Shown piece after piece: positions 11,534 to 23,391 of a stretch of DNA of 64,000 bases (position 1 is its first letter; each line of letters begins with the position of its first letter). Source of the stretch: Dimorphilus gyrociliatus (lineage: Eukaryota; Annelida; Polychaeta; Dinophilidae); assembly GCA_904063045.1 (NCBI GenBank), contig CAJFCJ010000021.1, positions 434,001 through 498,000 of the forward strand. The letters are read 5' to 3'. Under the pieces are notes generated by a model. The model saw only the letters and a list, made by a program, of their open reading frames with translations. It had not been told where the DNA came from and did no database searches. The position numbers and the translations under genes are program-made.

Positions 11534-13531
11534 CTAACGTCTACTACTGCGATGATGTCTTGATTCATAATGGTCATCATAGTATCTTTCCCTACTACGA
11601 TCTCTGTAATCTCTTTCCCTAGATCTTGATCTATCCCTACGACTTCTTTTACGATCATCTCGTTCTCTTGATCTTGATCTATCCCTTCTGCTAGACCTTT
11701 GAAATGACAATAGAAATTTAAAAATTCCTTTAGAAAAACTTAAGGGAAAGTTCTTACTTTCCACCGCCATAACTCTTGGATTCAATACCATGTAGGGTAT
11801 CTTGAAGGGACGAGATTAGGATCTTACACCTGTCGTCGTTCGCTATCTTACTTTGCTTAATCAATGATATAGCAGTAACAAGAGTTTCAATAGCTGAAGC
11901 ATAGTCTCCTGCCCTGGCGTCCTGAACTGATTTGTTAATTGCGCTGCTAGAGACGGTTTTATTCCTACTAAATAATTCTTCAAATTCAGCTTCAGAAATA
12001 GGTTGTTGATCTGCTCCACGAGATGAATCCATTGGTCTTCCAAAAGCATCAAAGGGAGTAGCCGGAGCTCTATCACCAGTTCCGTAGGGATCTGGATTTC
12101 CTGGATATTGAGCTGGTCTGCCAAAAGGATCTGCCTGAGGAGCGGCGGTTGGAGCTTGGGAAACAGTGGGGAAAAAGGCTGGGTTTACATGAGGAGCAGG
12201 CGCTGTGGCCATTCCCGGAGCGTTGGGAGCTCCTGGATTCATCTGATTTCCTGGATTACCCGGAGCAGCAGCCTGTAGACCACCGCCAACACCTACTGGT
12301 CTAGATGGACGACTGGCATTTACAGCGGCTGCGGCTGCAGCCGCATTTCCTTGATTCCACTCCATTCGGGCTCCTGGTGGCGGTCCACGCATACCAGGAG
12401 CAGCATGCAAAGGTGGTCCAGTAAGACGTGGTGGAAATCCCATTGGAGGTGGTAGACCAGGTCGTAAGCTGGCATTCGTAGCAATGGCTAATAACCTGAC
12501 GACATCGACAACGTTAGGTCCTGTTGTTGGAGGGGGTACAGAGCCTGTAATCGGAGGTCGAGGAATTCCCATAGAAGGTTGGTCTTTTTTCATTCCCGTA
12601 ACTTTGGGAGTATTTTTCATATCTTTTCCATTCGCTACATGACTTCTGTTGTCGCTTAAGTCGAATTTGCTCAAATTCTGTTTATTGGCAACTGTGCATA
12701 TAAGTGTTTGGCCGTTTAGCTCCTTTTGGGGTAATTTTTTCAACAGAGCTTTTACAGACTCGTCAGATTTTAGTAGAACAGTTGCAAGTCTATATTTTTA
12801 AAAAATATCACACAAATTAGTTCAGCCAAAACACGATTGTTCAAACTATTTACCCTTTGGATTGACCATTGGATCGATTTTCAAAGAATTTAATTTCCAG
12901 AATATCAGAAACGCCAACACTGTTAATAGCCTCTTGTAATTGATCATCAGTCGTCCACTAAATTAAATTTGTCATTAAACTGGGTTTCTTATAAAAAATA
13001 TTTTCAATAATATAGTTCTTACCCAAGTCATATTACCCACGTATACACCATGCCTACTCCTATTAGCGGGAACGGGACCATGCATAAAAAAGTTGCGAGG
13101 AGTTTGCTGGTCGGATTGTTCGTTTGTCTATTTGATCATTTAGTAATGATTGTTTATATCTAATGAACGTATTTGTTTACAATACCGTCGATGAGGCCCC
13201 TCCAGTAGTAGTTTCTGGTTTTGTTTCCGAGTTTTCCTCGCTATCAGCTGAATTTCCAGTTATTATGTCATTATAGAGATCATCTCCTTCCGTAGTTGAA
13301 TTATTAACCTAAAATTTATTGGAATATAGATTGTTTTCGCCCATGAAAAATGTATTATATTTTCATTCAGCATTTCGAGATGCCTAATAGATATTTTTGA
13401 CATCTTTTAAAGGCATATTAAATATCGTTTTGTTAAAAACTTAATATTTATGTAAAATGTCTAAAAATGATTTCTCTTACATCAAAATCCTCAGCTACAT
13501 CACCATACAAATCAATGTCCCCGTCCGCCAT
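11534..13531 (-). CDS. cpsf6: Cleavage and polyadenylation specificity factor 6 (CFIm68)
   Basis: Six exons, 13531-13481, 13308-13186, 13127-13023, 12957-12854, 12789-11758 and 11696-11534, total 1,578 bases (525 residues), close to the vertebrate length. The order of parts is: an acidic N-terminus starting [17 protein letters not shown]; an RNA-recognition-like domain from about residue 84 ([17 protein letters not shown]); a long Pro/Gly/Ala-rich middle with FG dipeptides (DPFGRP); a conserved block [12 protein letters not shown]...[17 protein letters not shown]; and an Arg/Ser-rich tail of about 55 residues ([18 protein letters not shown]). In the known CFIm complex this subunit pairs with the NUDT21 dimer, binds UGUA RNA upstream of poly(A) sites and steers alternative polyadenylation; the RS tail contacts splicing and cleavage factors and drives nuclear import. 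It is head to head with the storkhead-box gene. AAGATGGCGGAC at the start codon matches the YY1 consensus. Confidence 0.96.
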
Positions 13532-13753
13532 CTTGTTTAAGAGTAACTGCCAGTGTATTGTGGGCTACAACTTCCGCTAGCTATTTAGTTTGGTTCGGGC
13601 TTCCTCATACAATATTTTTAAAAAATATCGTGGAACCTGGTTCCCTTAGTTGTATTCCTTGCTAGGCGGCGCCACCCTCAACGTTTACCGCGTTATCTAT
13701 CAGAAGTTGTTGAATGTTAAATCGTTGAACTTTAAAGAGCGCATTCTTTGCTG
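13532..13753. promoter_or_regulatory. Shared promoter between cpsf6 and the storkhead-box gene
   Basis: Only 222 bases separate the two divergent start codons, so both 5' leaders and promoters must overlap here. The stretch is richer in GC than its surroundings. It holds an ETS-type AACTTCCG at 13568-13575 within GGGCTACAACTTCCG, which also resembles a ZNF143-type site. These site assignments are by eye. Confidence 0.55.
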
Positions 13754-16700
13754 ATGGAAGGAGAGGAAGAAATCGCTGATAAACAATGGAACCTCTTTCC
13801 TCACTGCCTCGTTATAGGTATGAAAGAGAAAAGAAGATCACGTTCCAAATCGGAATATATAGGAGATTTCAACGACGATATTAAACCTAACAACGGGATA
13901 GAGTTATTTGATGCTTTCATAGAGAGAAATAACGATTGTTACTGGAATCCGCATTTGGATGAAAGCTTAAAAAATATTAAATACATTGGCTGTCTGCGTT
14001 CACATACGTTGTTGATTAATGGAAGAGACATTTACTTGGAGACTATCAAGTCTGCTTGGTCTAGAAGAGTCTTAAGGGCACCGAAGGGATTTTCTTTATG
14101 CCGTATTGGTAAGTAGGTCGACAGGTGTTCCAGGTGTTTTTCGACATTGACAGTTTCTCCGCAGGTTAAAAAGTGTTTTGCACGTAGAAATATTGAGATT
14201 TTTTCACAGTCGTTCATAATAGAGTACCGTATCGGTATTCGTTCTCTATCGATATGCATTTGTTTATGTAAGGCGGCTTTATCAAGATCTTCGTTTTTGC
14301 TTTGATCTTATTGAATAGTAAGCTAAGCGTACCGCCAAAAATTTTACTCTATATCGCTTGGATTTGTTATCTTATCAGTTCAAGCTGCGTTGATAAATTT
14401 GCCGACCTTTTTAGACCCTCTGACGTAATAAACCTTTGATATTAAAAGCGTTCCCGAACGTTACTTACGAATTAAAGTTTATTGCCTAAGGCGCACGCGT
14501 TTTACATTTGAATAGCGCATGTTTCACGTACATTTAATATGGATTGTTCTCTACGGCGAAGTTCTCAAAGAGACGAAAAGTAGAAAATATGTAATGACAA
14601 AGTGTGAAAACGAGAGAATGCAAATGTTTTCTAGTCTCTTGTAGCTTTAGAATTTTATTATTAGTAAATTTATACTAAAAGTACTAGTACACATAATTTG
14701 TTTATACATTTGATTATCGCTCAAGTTTCAATTTTCATTAGTGTTTATTCATTATTTTCACACAGCTGAACTCCAACCGACTCCTGTCTCAATAGTCCCT
14801 CAAAGCCAATTCACACCCTTACCTGAAGCGTTATGTATAATAGTTTCGGATTTACGTCGACTAAACAAAAGGGCAGATCTGGAATCGATCTGTTTGAAAT
14901 TGAAGGATACTTATAAATCTATTCAGGCACCGCCTGAACAAGTTGTTTATGAGACGCTTGATAGCCTACTAAAAGAGAACAAACTCATCTATATAGGTAA
15001 AGAATTACTTTATTGAAAAAATAGATTTGTAACCTTTGAACTTTTTCCCCCCGCGTTTTACTTAAAATCCACCCCTTCTTTTAAAAACTACCGGCCTTGA
15101 GGCCCTTATTGACATTTGTAACGCATACTATTTACAAAAGAAGATTTTTTTTAAATAATAAATGCATAAGAATTTCCATTTATCTCTTAGGTAACGGCTA
15201 TGAATTGGTAACGCCGGAAACGCTCGCCAAATTAAAACAGCAACAAACCTTACACAATCGTTTATCCGTCCGCGACCATAATCTTGTAATAGACGGCGAT
15301 AGTGAGACACCGACTCTATATATTCCAATTATGCAGGTAATTTAATGTGCTATTCGTTTACGGAATTGATCAAATATCGATCTGACCCGTTACCTTTCGA
15401 CATAAAGCCGATATAATGAATGTATTATATTTTTTCCTCTTTCTTAGCCGAATCAACCAGACATTCGATCGATATCTTGCCAAACTTCCCCGGTCGATGA
15501 GGAAAATTTAAATAATATGAATAACCCGGAAGATATTGATCTTTCACCCAAGAAAATAGAAAGATCTCATTCCCTTAGATATAGGCGTGATCATCCAAAA
15601 ACGTTGCGAAGAACTAGTTCCCTCCTTCATCCAGATAATAAACGATCGAAAAATCCACTACAACATTCAGCCACTATGCCGTTGGTTGGAGAAACAGAAA
15701 AAACTTTCGAGCATAAGAGTAAGTTGTTTTATTTATATAAAGTAGAATAACACACCTACTTATTAATGTACTTGGGTTAGAAGATTGTGTTAGAAAACAA
15801 AAATTTTAGGTTAAATCGATTAAAAAGCTGAGAATGTTAAGTACGTGCCCGTTAGGTTGTTCTAAGCTATTAGTCAAAGTCACGTCAAATTACCGCCCTA
15901 AAATTACAGGTGTAAAAGCAATTGCCCTTCTCTAATCAGTTTATTTCCTTTGTATGAATAATTCTAATTTTCAAAGGATAGTCTAGGTAGTAAATTAACT
16001 GGTAGCTTTATTTTGATGTTTCAATACCCTCGACTATTATCTACCGATCATTTTGACACTTTTGACAGGTTACGTCTTATTTGAAATAGGTCTTAGTAAA
16101 GAAAGTATAAAAAATATTTACTAAAAGACTCCAAATAAAACGAAATCTTTTCCACCACACCCATACATTTACATTATAAACTATTGTATCCCAAGTTTGC
16201 TCCAATTAAATCGGGCGCCGTTCGGCAGTTTGTTTTGTGTGACGCTTTTTTTGTTAATTGGATTTAGCGTTTTGTTTGTAAAGATTTTCAATGAATAGAA
16301 ACCGTTAACCTAAAAAAGAAAAACGCACATTTGAATTTCCCAAATCCAATTAGATAGTTATCGAAGACTGTTATATAATATTGACTAGTTTGAGTGGCGA
16401 TTTCTCATTTCTTTTGTCTGCTCTCGAGTACGACCGTCGGTGACGCCCTACCCGGTGGGCGTGTTGTCCAAAATTTTTTCGCTATTATTCACATCCCCTA
16501 TCACATACATCGATAATTTCAAAAGATTCACGCACGAATGGAATAATTTTGTGTACCCGAAAACGTACAGATGGATGTATAGAATGAAAAATGGGATGAT
16601 TAACGACTCATAATTAGTGAGTGAATAAGAGAGAGAACGTGTGCACGCGTGATCAGCCTTTATTGAAGTCTTCTAGTGTTATTAACAAAATTTTCTGCCT

Positions 16701-19051
16701 TTCCTAATCATATAGCGTCGTTTTCCTTTCTATTGCTATTCCGCCGCAACTATTTAACGCGGGGTGTTAATTCTCAAATGGACTTTGAGAGCCACGTCAC
16801 GCTAACTTTCCAATTAAGAAAAAAAAATATATAGTTAAAGAAACTAAAACACTCAATGAATTTATTCGCATATGCTCAGGTATTTTTAGAAAGGTGAATT
16901 GGAATTTAGAGCAAGCGTAAAATTGCCTGATAGCGGCAAAGAAAGTAAAAAGAACATCTATTTTTCTTCCTGTCTATCACGGTTCGTCAAGATTTTTTAG
17001 ATACAGTATACAAAGTACCTGTAGAAATCTCTCTTTTCTGTAATCAAGAATATATCCTGTAACATTCAATCTATGTAATCTCTTTTTTCAATAATACTGA
17101 TTCAATCACAAGCTTAAGGTTTTAGTGTTTTGTAATCCAAGTAAATGTGAAAGTTAACAAATCCTATTAACTACGGGATTCTATTCGAAGAGAAATATTA
17201 GTATGCTATAGTATTGTAACTTTTTATATGATAGAATATTCAATTCATGAACATGTCTGCGCTTTCTTTATCTGATTACACATTCTGCTCATTGTTTAAT
17301 AATAAATAGAGTGAAGCCATTCCGTATGAGCGATTGACACTAATGGTATTTATCTGTTTAGAAAGGGCCGAAAAAAATGACCGCAATATAAAAGAATACG
17401 TATTTGATCACGATTGAAAGTTTTACGTTGATCGCTGTTAAATTACTATAGTCGCGTGACCAAGAATAAAAAAGCATCTACTTGCGTCAGCAGCTTTCAA
17501 TCATTCAAGATGTAACTTTCTATCGCCCATCTGCCGGGCACCATGGGTCCTTGTAAAATTTGGCAGCTAATCAAATTAGCAGTTACCCTCCCCGGCCCAA
17601 TCGGTCGCTAATTTCACCTCATTGAGTAACAAAAGCTGTTTTCATCCCCGTCGGCATTTTTTTTTATTTATTTGATGTTCATCGATTAGAAATCTAGAGA
17701 TTAAAACACCCAGGTGTGTGACGCGTGTGTGAGTTACCATGTGGGTCGACATCTAAATTCAGCTATGTGTTTTTGATCCGATAATACCAACTTAACGGTA
17801 AAAGAATACTTCTCTACCCTTGTGTCGTAACAATGCCCTTTGGGATTCAATTAATCCTGAAGATTGGTGCGTTGTCTCTAATTATCAGGCATTTGCGACA
17901 GACAGCACCAGTCCTATTCAGTTAATTATTTTTGATAAGGCGTTAAGAATGCTCTTTAATCGATTTTGACAACTGTTCATACGACCATTAAACTGCTTTC
18001 AATATCATTTATAAAAAGATCGACGTAGTCATTTTATCATCAATAGCCTGTGACCGGCTTTTTAGCGTGTTTTTTTTCAAACCTTGTTTTATTACACCTA
18101 AAAATCTAGCAATAAATCACATTGAAACGTTAAGAACAGACGATTAAATAAATTATCACTTATATAGGATCTAATGCGTCGTGAAAGAAAACCAGAACTT
18201 TTTAGATGTGATGCCATCCATCGATAAATTATGTCCCCAAGCGATTTTAATACTTGTTTATTTTCACAGGGAAACGATCTCTTATCAAGAAACTGTTCAG
18301 CTGGCGGCGAAAGGTTGTTGAGAGAAAGCAGGACGATTATGTTTTCGAAGAGACGTCTGACAAAGATGTTGAATATGCCACGTTTTCAGCTCAATTTCCC
18401 CCTCCTGAATGGGAACTTGAACATTTGCAACGCTTCATTCGACAAAACGGAAATAGCTGCCCTATTCACCTTAGAAAGTCAAAAACTCTCCCAATGCCGG
18501 TTAGAGAGGAGAATGTCTACGAAGATGTTATAGTAGAAGAAAATCAAAATCAAGGAGTATTTGCTACGGATATTTCAATTAAGTATAATGGAAAATTCTT
18601 GAAAAAAAATAACCCCCTTTCACGATCGAAAGAAAATGGGGTCAACTGTGTGGAATTCGATAAGGATGCAGAACGGAGAGCTTCTATACGTCGGCAGAAG
18701 AGAAAAGAAGAGAAACTAAGAAGAGAGGAAAGCGTGGATCCTGACCCTCTCTATTACCAATGCTCCAATTCGAGTGGTTATCATAGTCAACAAACGAGCT
18801 TTAGCGTTCAATCGCCCGACGCAAAAAAAGAAAAAGTCAAAGAAGCAGAAGAAACGGTGATGAAAAGAGAAGAGAACGGCAATAGAATGACCAGTTCGAG
18901 CTCTTGGTCTAGTTATTCTAGTATTAGTAAACAGACTGTGAAAGAAAATCCCGATTACCTAGAAAAACAACACCGCCTAGCTAACGAGCGATTGAAGAGA
19001 GACGCTAGAAATAGGTTTTCTAACGATTTTCAAGTTGTTGGTGTTGTTTAG
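13754..19051 (+). CDS. stox: Storkhead-box winged-helix transcription factor
   Basis: Five exons, 13754-14108, 14766-14996, 15191-15336, 15448-15718 and 18270-19051, close to 1,785 bases (594 residues). The first ATG in frame, at 13754, was chosen. Exons 2-3 encode the winged-helix domain from about residue 135 (FTPLPEALCIIVSDL ... PEQVVYETLDSLLKENKLIY ... NGYELVTPETL), matching STOX1/STOX2 and Drosophila knockout. Later parts are a region with SHSLRYRRDHPKTLRRTSS and a basic KKLFSWRRK block, both typical of the family, then a Ser-rich C-terminus with WSSYSS. STOX proteins are nuclear regulators; human STOX1 is linked to trophoblast function and fly knockout to motor-axon targeting. The human proteins are longer (over 900 residues), so this one is compact. 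Intron 4 is unusually large for the window (2,551 bases) and may contain regulatory DNA. Confidence 0.92.
14109..14765 (+). other. Storkhead-box intron 1
   Basis: A 657-base intron with a GTAAGT donor and a CACAG acceptor. I see no exon or repeat in it. Confidence 0.7.
15719..18269 (+). other. Storkhead-box intron 4, candidate regulatory intron
   Basis: A 2,551-base intron whose sequence is visibly less AT-biased and less repetitive than the intergenic DNA around it. It holds a near-palindrome ACGCCCTACCCGGTGGGCGT at 16443-16462 and an inverted homeodomain-type site GCTAATCAAATTAGC at 17566-17580, inside a relatively GC-rich block at about 17520-17620. It also contains one ATACAGTAT copy near 17001. 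No open frame stands out. Confidence 0.5.
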
Positions 19052-20232
19052 CATCAGTATATTTAACAAGTCTAGTGGAGGGGAGTTTCTTATAAATGTG
19101 TTTCTTCCCCATCGATTAAATTAATTTCCTCATATCACTTATTAGAAATGTTCTTTTCTGTACAAAAAGTCGATAGAACATTATTGTATTGACTGAATAT
19201 AGAAATTGTAAATTTTCTTTTTTTGGACTAGATTCGTATGAATTTAAATTTAACTGGCTATTATACAGTTTTATAACCGTTCTTTAGAAACGTTAAATAA
19301 AGGACTGTAAAGCAGCCATAAAAAACCTACTCTTGAAAAAACTTGTCATAATAACGCTAATAATACAAGTCTTAAAGCTGGGTCTTTAATAACTTGGTAT
19401 CTAATTAATTGCCCTTGACGGAGTAAAGCCACCGTGAATAGAGTAAATTATAGTAATAAAAATAACAGTGCTTAACAATATCCCCTAATCCATCCTCTCC
19501 TTAGTCCTATTTGAGTGCTCTTAAAAAGTACTTAAAAAAATATATATAGGCTAAACTTTTCGTAAAAAGAGTTTTCTTAAACTATTTTAAGAGGATTTTC
19601 AGGAATTTTACTGATTTTATCGATGAAAAACCTGCTTCCTTCTCTTCTCCAATAATCTTATTTAACAAAGCTAACTTTTAACGTAAACAAAAGTAATTAA
19701 ACATAAAAAATCTATAGGCTGACACTAGTAAGAAGTAATTAGGATCTGTATACCTAAGGTTTCACATACTACTTCAATATTTTCAATAGTTAATTTATCG
19801 TAGAGAGAGTGGTTTTGATTAGCTCCCGCCTATCCCAATTATCGTTACTATAAACCTACAATAAATCATCGTACGTTTTCTTAGTGGATATAGAAGAGAA
19901 AGGCTACGAACTTTTATTTAATTTCTAATCAAAACTGTAGTAGACATAGTTATTAGCCAATTATTACTGTCTATTTTTCTCTTTTCCATCAAGTTGCCCG
20001 TACTCTCCCATCTGTTGTTCACGGGTAACAGTTTGTTATAAATAAAGAGCTCTCATTAAGAATACTCTATTGTTTTAAAATATTTATATATTTTGATTTT
20101 GAATTTAATAGCTGAGATAAAACATCATTCAACTTTGCCTTTAACTCTGTTAAAGAGGATGTATTCAAACACGATAAGAAGCGTAACATTTTTATTTTCC
20201 TTTCAATCATCTTTTCTTTTTTCTCTTTTCTT

Positions 20233-20271
<39 letters not shown>

Positions 20272-20878
20272 CACTGTTCCTGTCTCATTTTTCTATCAGT
20301 AATCTGAGCACGCTGTAAACATTGTTGAATGTTATCTTGTTAATAAAATCTATCACGAAAATGTGATTTTACAACTCTTAGACAAAATAAGTTTCTCGTG
20401 GGAAAATTTTTCAACTATCATCAAAATATAGTATTTATCAACAATACATTTATATATAGTACAAACTATTCAATAGCTTCAATCTACGAATTCAATAGTA
20501 CATTTTATACATATAAATAATATTTAGGAAAGAATAATCATTCTATTTTTAAAAATTAGCGAAACGTTCAATATTTTATTCTAAACCAGTTTTCACTATA
20601 CAAATAAAAGTAAAATAATTGTTTTCTTCGATGCAAATAACTAATAAAATATTCAGAATAATAATCAATTTTATTGTTATTAATCAATAATTATGTTATA
20701 TTGAATGATTTATAAAAATATTCTCTTTTAAAACATTTAAGCACCATTGTGAATCTCTTATATATATGATAATAATAATAATATAAATATACATATACTG
20801 TATATACATATATAAAGAATAAGTTCATATACAAGATAGAATAGGTGTAATACAAATATATCTGTTTGAATATTGAGT
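19052..20878. other. Intergenic DNA, 3' flanks of storkhead-box and the receptor kinase
   Basis: A tail-to-tail interval. It is AT-rich, with a TC microsatellite at 20235-20267 and an ATACTGTAT-centred AT run at about 20793-20810. No exon is supported. Confidence 0.5.
20235..20267 (+). repeat. TC dinucleotide microsatellite
   Basis: About sixteen perfect TC units. Confidence 0.9.
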
Positions 20879-23306
20879 TCAATCTTCCACAGGTATTCGA
20901 AATGCGTGTTCGTTGTCAATTTGTTCAACTGTTTTTGAAACTATTGTACCGAGTATCCTTTTTGGGGCAGTCTTCTTACCAGATTGAATTATTGGTTTCT
21001 TTCTAACCGAAGCATCCCTTTCTTCGCAAGCGTTAAGAATTTCACTTATTTTACTTTCTCTAGATTTTCCCTGATTATTTTCGTCTTCATTTGAACCGTT
21101 ATGTTGATGTATATTAGATTCTGATTGCTTCTCTTTAGCCAGTTGTTTCGGTATCAGATAACTAGAGTGTTTACCGATAATTTCACTAACGTATTCAGCT
21201 GATTTAAGCTCTTTATTATTGTCAGACATATTGTCAGACATATTGTCAAATGTTAAATTGCTTTGTACATTTGGAATTTCTCCCCTATTTATTCGAATTT
21301 TCAATTTTGCGGCTATTTCATAAAATGATGGTCTCTCATTAGATTGTTGATTCCAGCATCTTTTCATTAATAGGAATCTATGGAAAAATAAAAGAAAATA
21401 TACAATGAATATATATAAATATTCTATTAATAGAATACGGTTAGTTAAAACTATTAGTTTTCGCATAATTAAAACTTTTTCCAACCCTAAATTCATTCAT
21501 GCGATTTTAAACGATTTTATTACCAATTTGAATTTTAAGCTAATAAAACCTTTGAAAAGAGTAATTAAGGTGTAATTATAGTAAAAAAAAAAGACTTAAT
21601 AACTAACACGTCGTCTGGGCAGTATTTAGGTTTCTCCAAAGTTTGACCCTCTCTTATTAGTGCAGCTGCTTGAACATTTCCCATACTATAATAGGGAGTC
21701 TTGCCCCTTGAAAAGAGTTCCCATAATAATACTCCGAAAGTATACTGTTTGCCAATGCATGTAAAATATGTTAAACAATGAATTGAATTGTATTGAACAG
21801 ATACTTACAATGTCACTTTTTGTACTAAATTTTGATTGAATAAGCGATTCGGGAGCCAACCATCTGATTGGTAAAGGTAGCGATCTATTCTCTAATACGT
21901 AGTACTCTTCCCCATAAACATCCCTGCTGAGTCCGAAATCCGCTACTTTAACTATTTTATGCTTATCTACCCTGCACGTGTATTGTGGTTTTAATTATAA
22001 ACAGACTCTTAAAAATCTTAGTTTTTCATTTATCTTTACTCACATGCAATTGCGTGTTGCTAAATCTCTATGAACGAATTTATTTGCTGCTAAATAGGCC
22101 ATTCCTTCAGCAATATTTAGAGCAAACTGTAAGAGATCTTTTAAAGTTATGACCTGGGTAAAATAACAATGAAGATTTGTACTTTTATATATTGTACTGT
22201 AGATATTTAAAAGAAGTCATGAATGGCAGGAAACGTTTAAACTTACAACTGATTTATCCGAAATATAGCATTTGAGATCACCAAATTTCATATAAGGCAT
22301 AATAGCTAAAGGCATATTGGATCTTAGAACTATTCCGAAAGTTGATAATACATTTGGATGATTAAATTTCTTCATTCTTAAAATTTCTTTTAAAAATGCT
22401 CTTACATCCTGTTCTTTTGAATTTCCTTGCATAGTTTTTATAGCTATAACTAGAGATTTTCTATTTTTAACATATCTACCAAGATAAACTATACCAAATT
22501 GTCCTTTTCCTAACATTTCACCAACGAATAAGTTCTTTTCTTTCAGCACTACACTTTTAAAATTATCATTACTCTCGGTGATTAGTTCCTCAAGGATTTT
22601 TTTAGTATCAAACGACAGATTCTGGTATCCGTCAAACGTCTCTGGTGAATTTAACTCTGTTATAGGAATAGTCCTCTCTAAATCCATTAGTACACCTGTT
22701 TTGTTAATATAATTTATACTCTATTGCAGTTTATACCTTGGGAAAGATGAATAAGGATTTATTTCAAGATTACCTGAACTATTCCTCGAACACTTTCGTT
22801 TATATATAATTATTGAAATAATTAAAGCAACGAGAAGGATCATAAACACAATTCCACTTAGGACGAGTTTGTCATTGTAGTGGCAGAGATTGAAAACAAT
22901 TCCGTATCCTTCGCCATTACAAGGTTTACTATTTTTTGCGGTGTTTAATTCATTAACTATAGTTGTTAACGAGATTCTTGAGGTCATATCTTCATTGATA
23001 ATTCCCAATTAGCTATATTTTCTCCTGAAGTAATGTCTATGATCAATATAAAATAAATAACGCGACAGATATTATTATATAACAATTTTTATATAAATAC
23101 TATCGAAGTATGGAATATTAAAAGAGGGATATTCTTCATATAGTATTGAAAAGGAAGGGTTAAAAATCATTCGGTCATATACCTTTTTCCTGACAATCTC
23201 CTTTCGGAATATACTCAATCCATTTCCCTCTTACAGGTGAATACATCTGATATATTACTAAGAATGAATCACGATATAGTTTGTTTGTCTCGCCCTTCAT
23301 TAGCAT
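20879..23306 (-). CDS. MET-like receptor tyrosine kinase with a minimal ectodomain
   Basis: Seven exons, 23306-23183, 22989-22774, 22695-22247, 22153-22044, 21971-21809, 21744-21608 and 21377-20879, give 1,698 bases (565 residues). A membrane segment lies at about 83-104 ([18 protein letters not shown] followed by KRK). The kinase domain has the glycine loop GKGQFG (176-181), Lys200 in [17 protein letters not shown] and [18 protein letters not shown] (Asp293), DFG (Asp311), a twin tyrosine EEYY (323-324), WLAPESL and [12 protein letters not shown]. The PNVLS..G..LRS and PYMK.GDL blocks and the twin activation-loop tyrosines are MET/RON-like. The C-tail (about 140 residues) is Asn/Ser/Lys-rich with AEYVSEI, a possible docking tyrosine. 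The oddity is the N-terminus: about 80 residues with three or four cysteines, no SEMA, PSI or IPT domains and no clear signal peptide. Exons 1 and 2 are less certain than the rest. Confidence 0.8.
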
Positions 23307-23391
23307 ATCACTTGTACCTTAATATTTAAACTTTAATTTTGAGTTCATGTAGGGCTATATAATTTAAATATATGCATTTCTTCAACTACAG
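23307..23391. promoter_or_regulatory. Very short divergent promoter, receptor kinase and aagab
   Basis: Only 85 bases lie between the proposed start codons. CAACTACAG directly before the aagab ATG looks like a splice acceptor, so aagab may have a 5' leader intron or receive a trans-spliced leader. If the receptor kinase has further upstream exons, the two genes would overlap. Confidence 0.4.

Noticed and set aside
11861-12124. Minus-strand 87-codon frame
   Set aside because: It is a frame-shifted shadow inside the cpsf6 coding exon.
14032-14259. Minus-strand 75-codon frame
   Set aside because: It is antisense to storkhead-box exon 1 and its intron.
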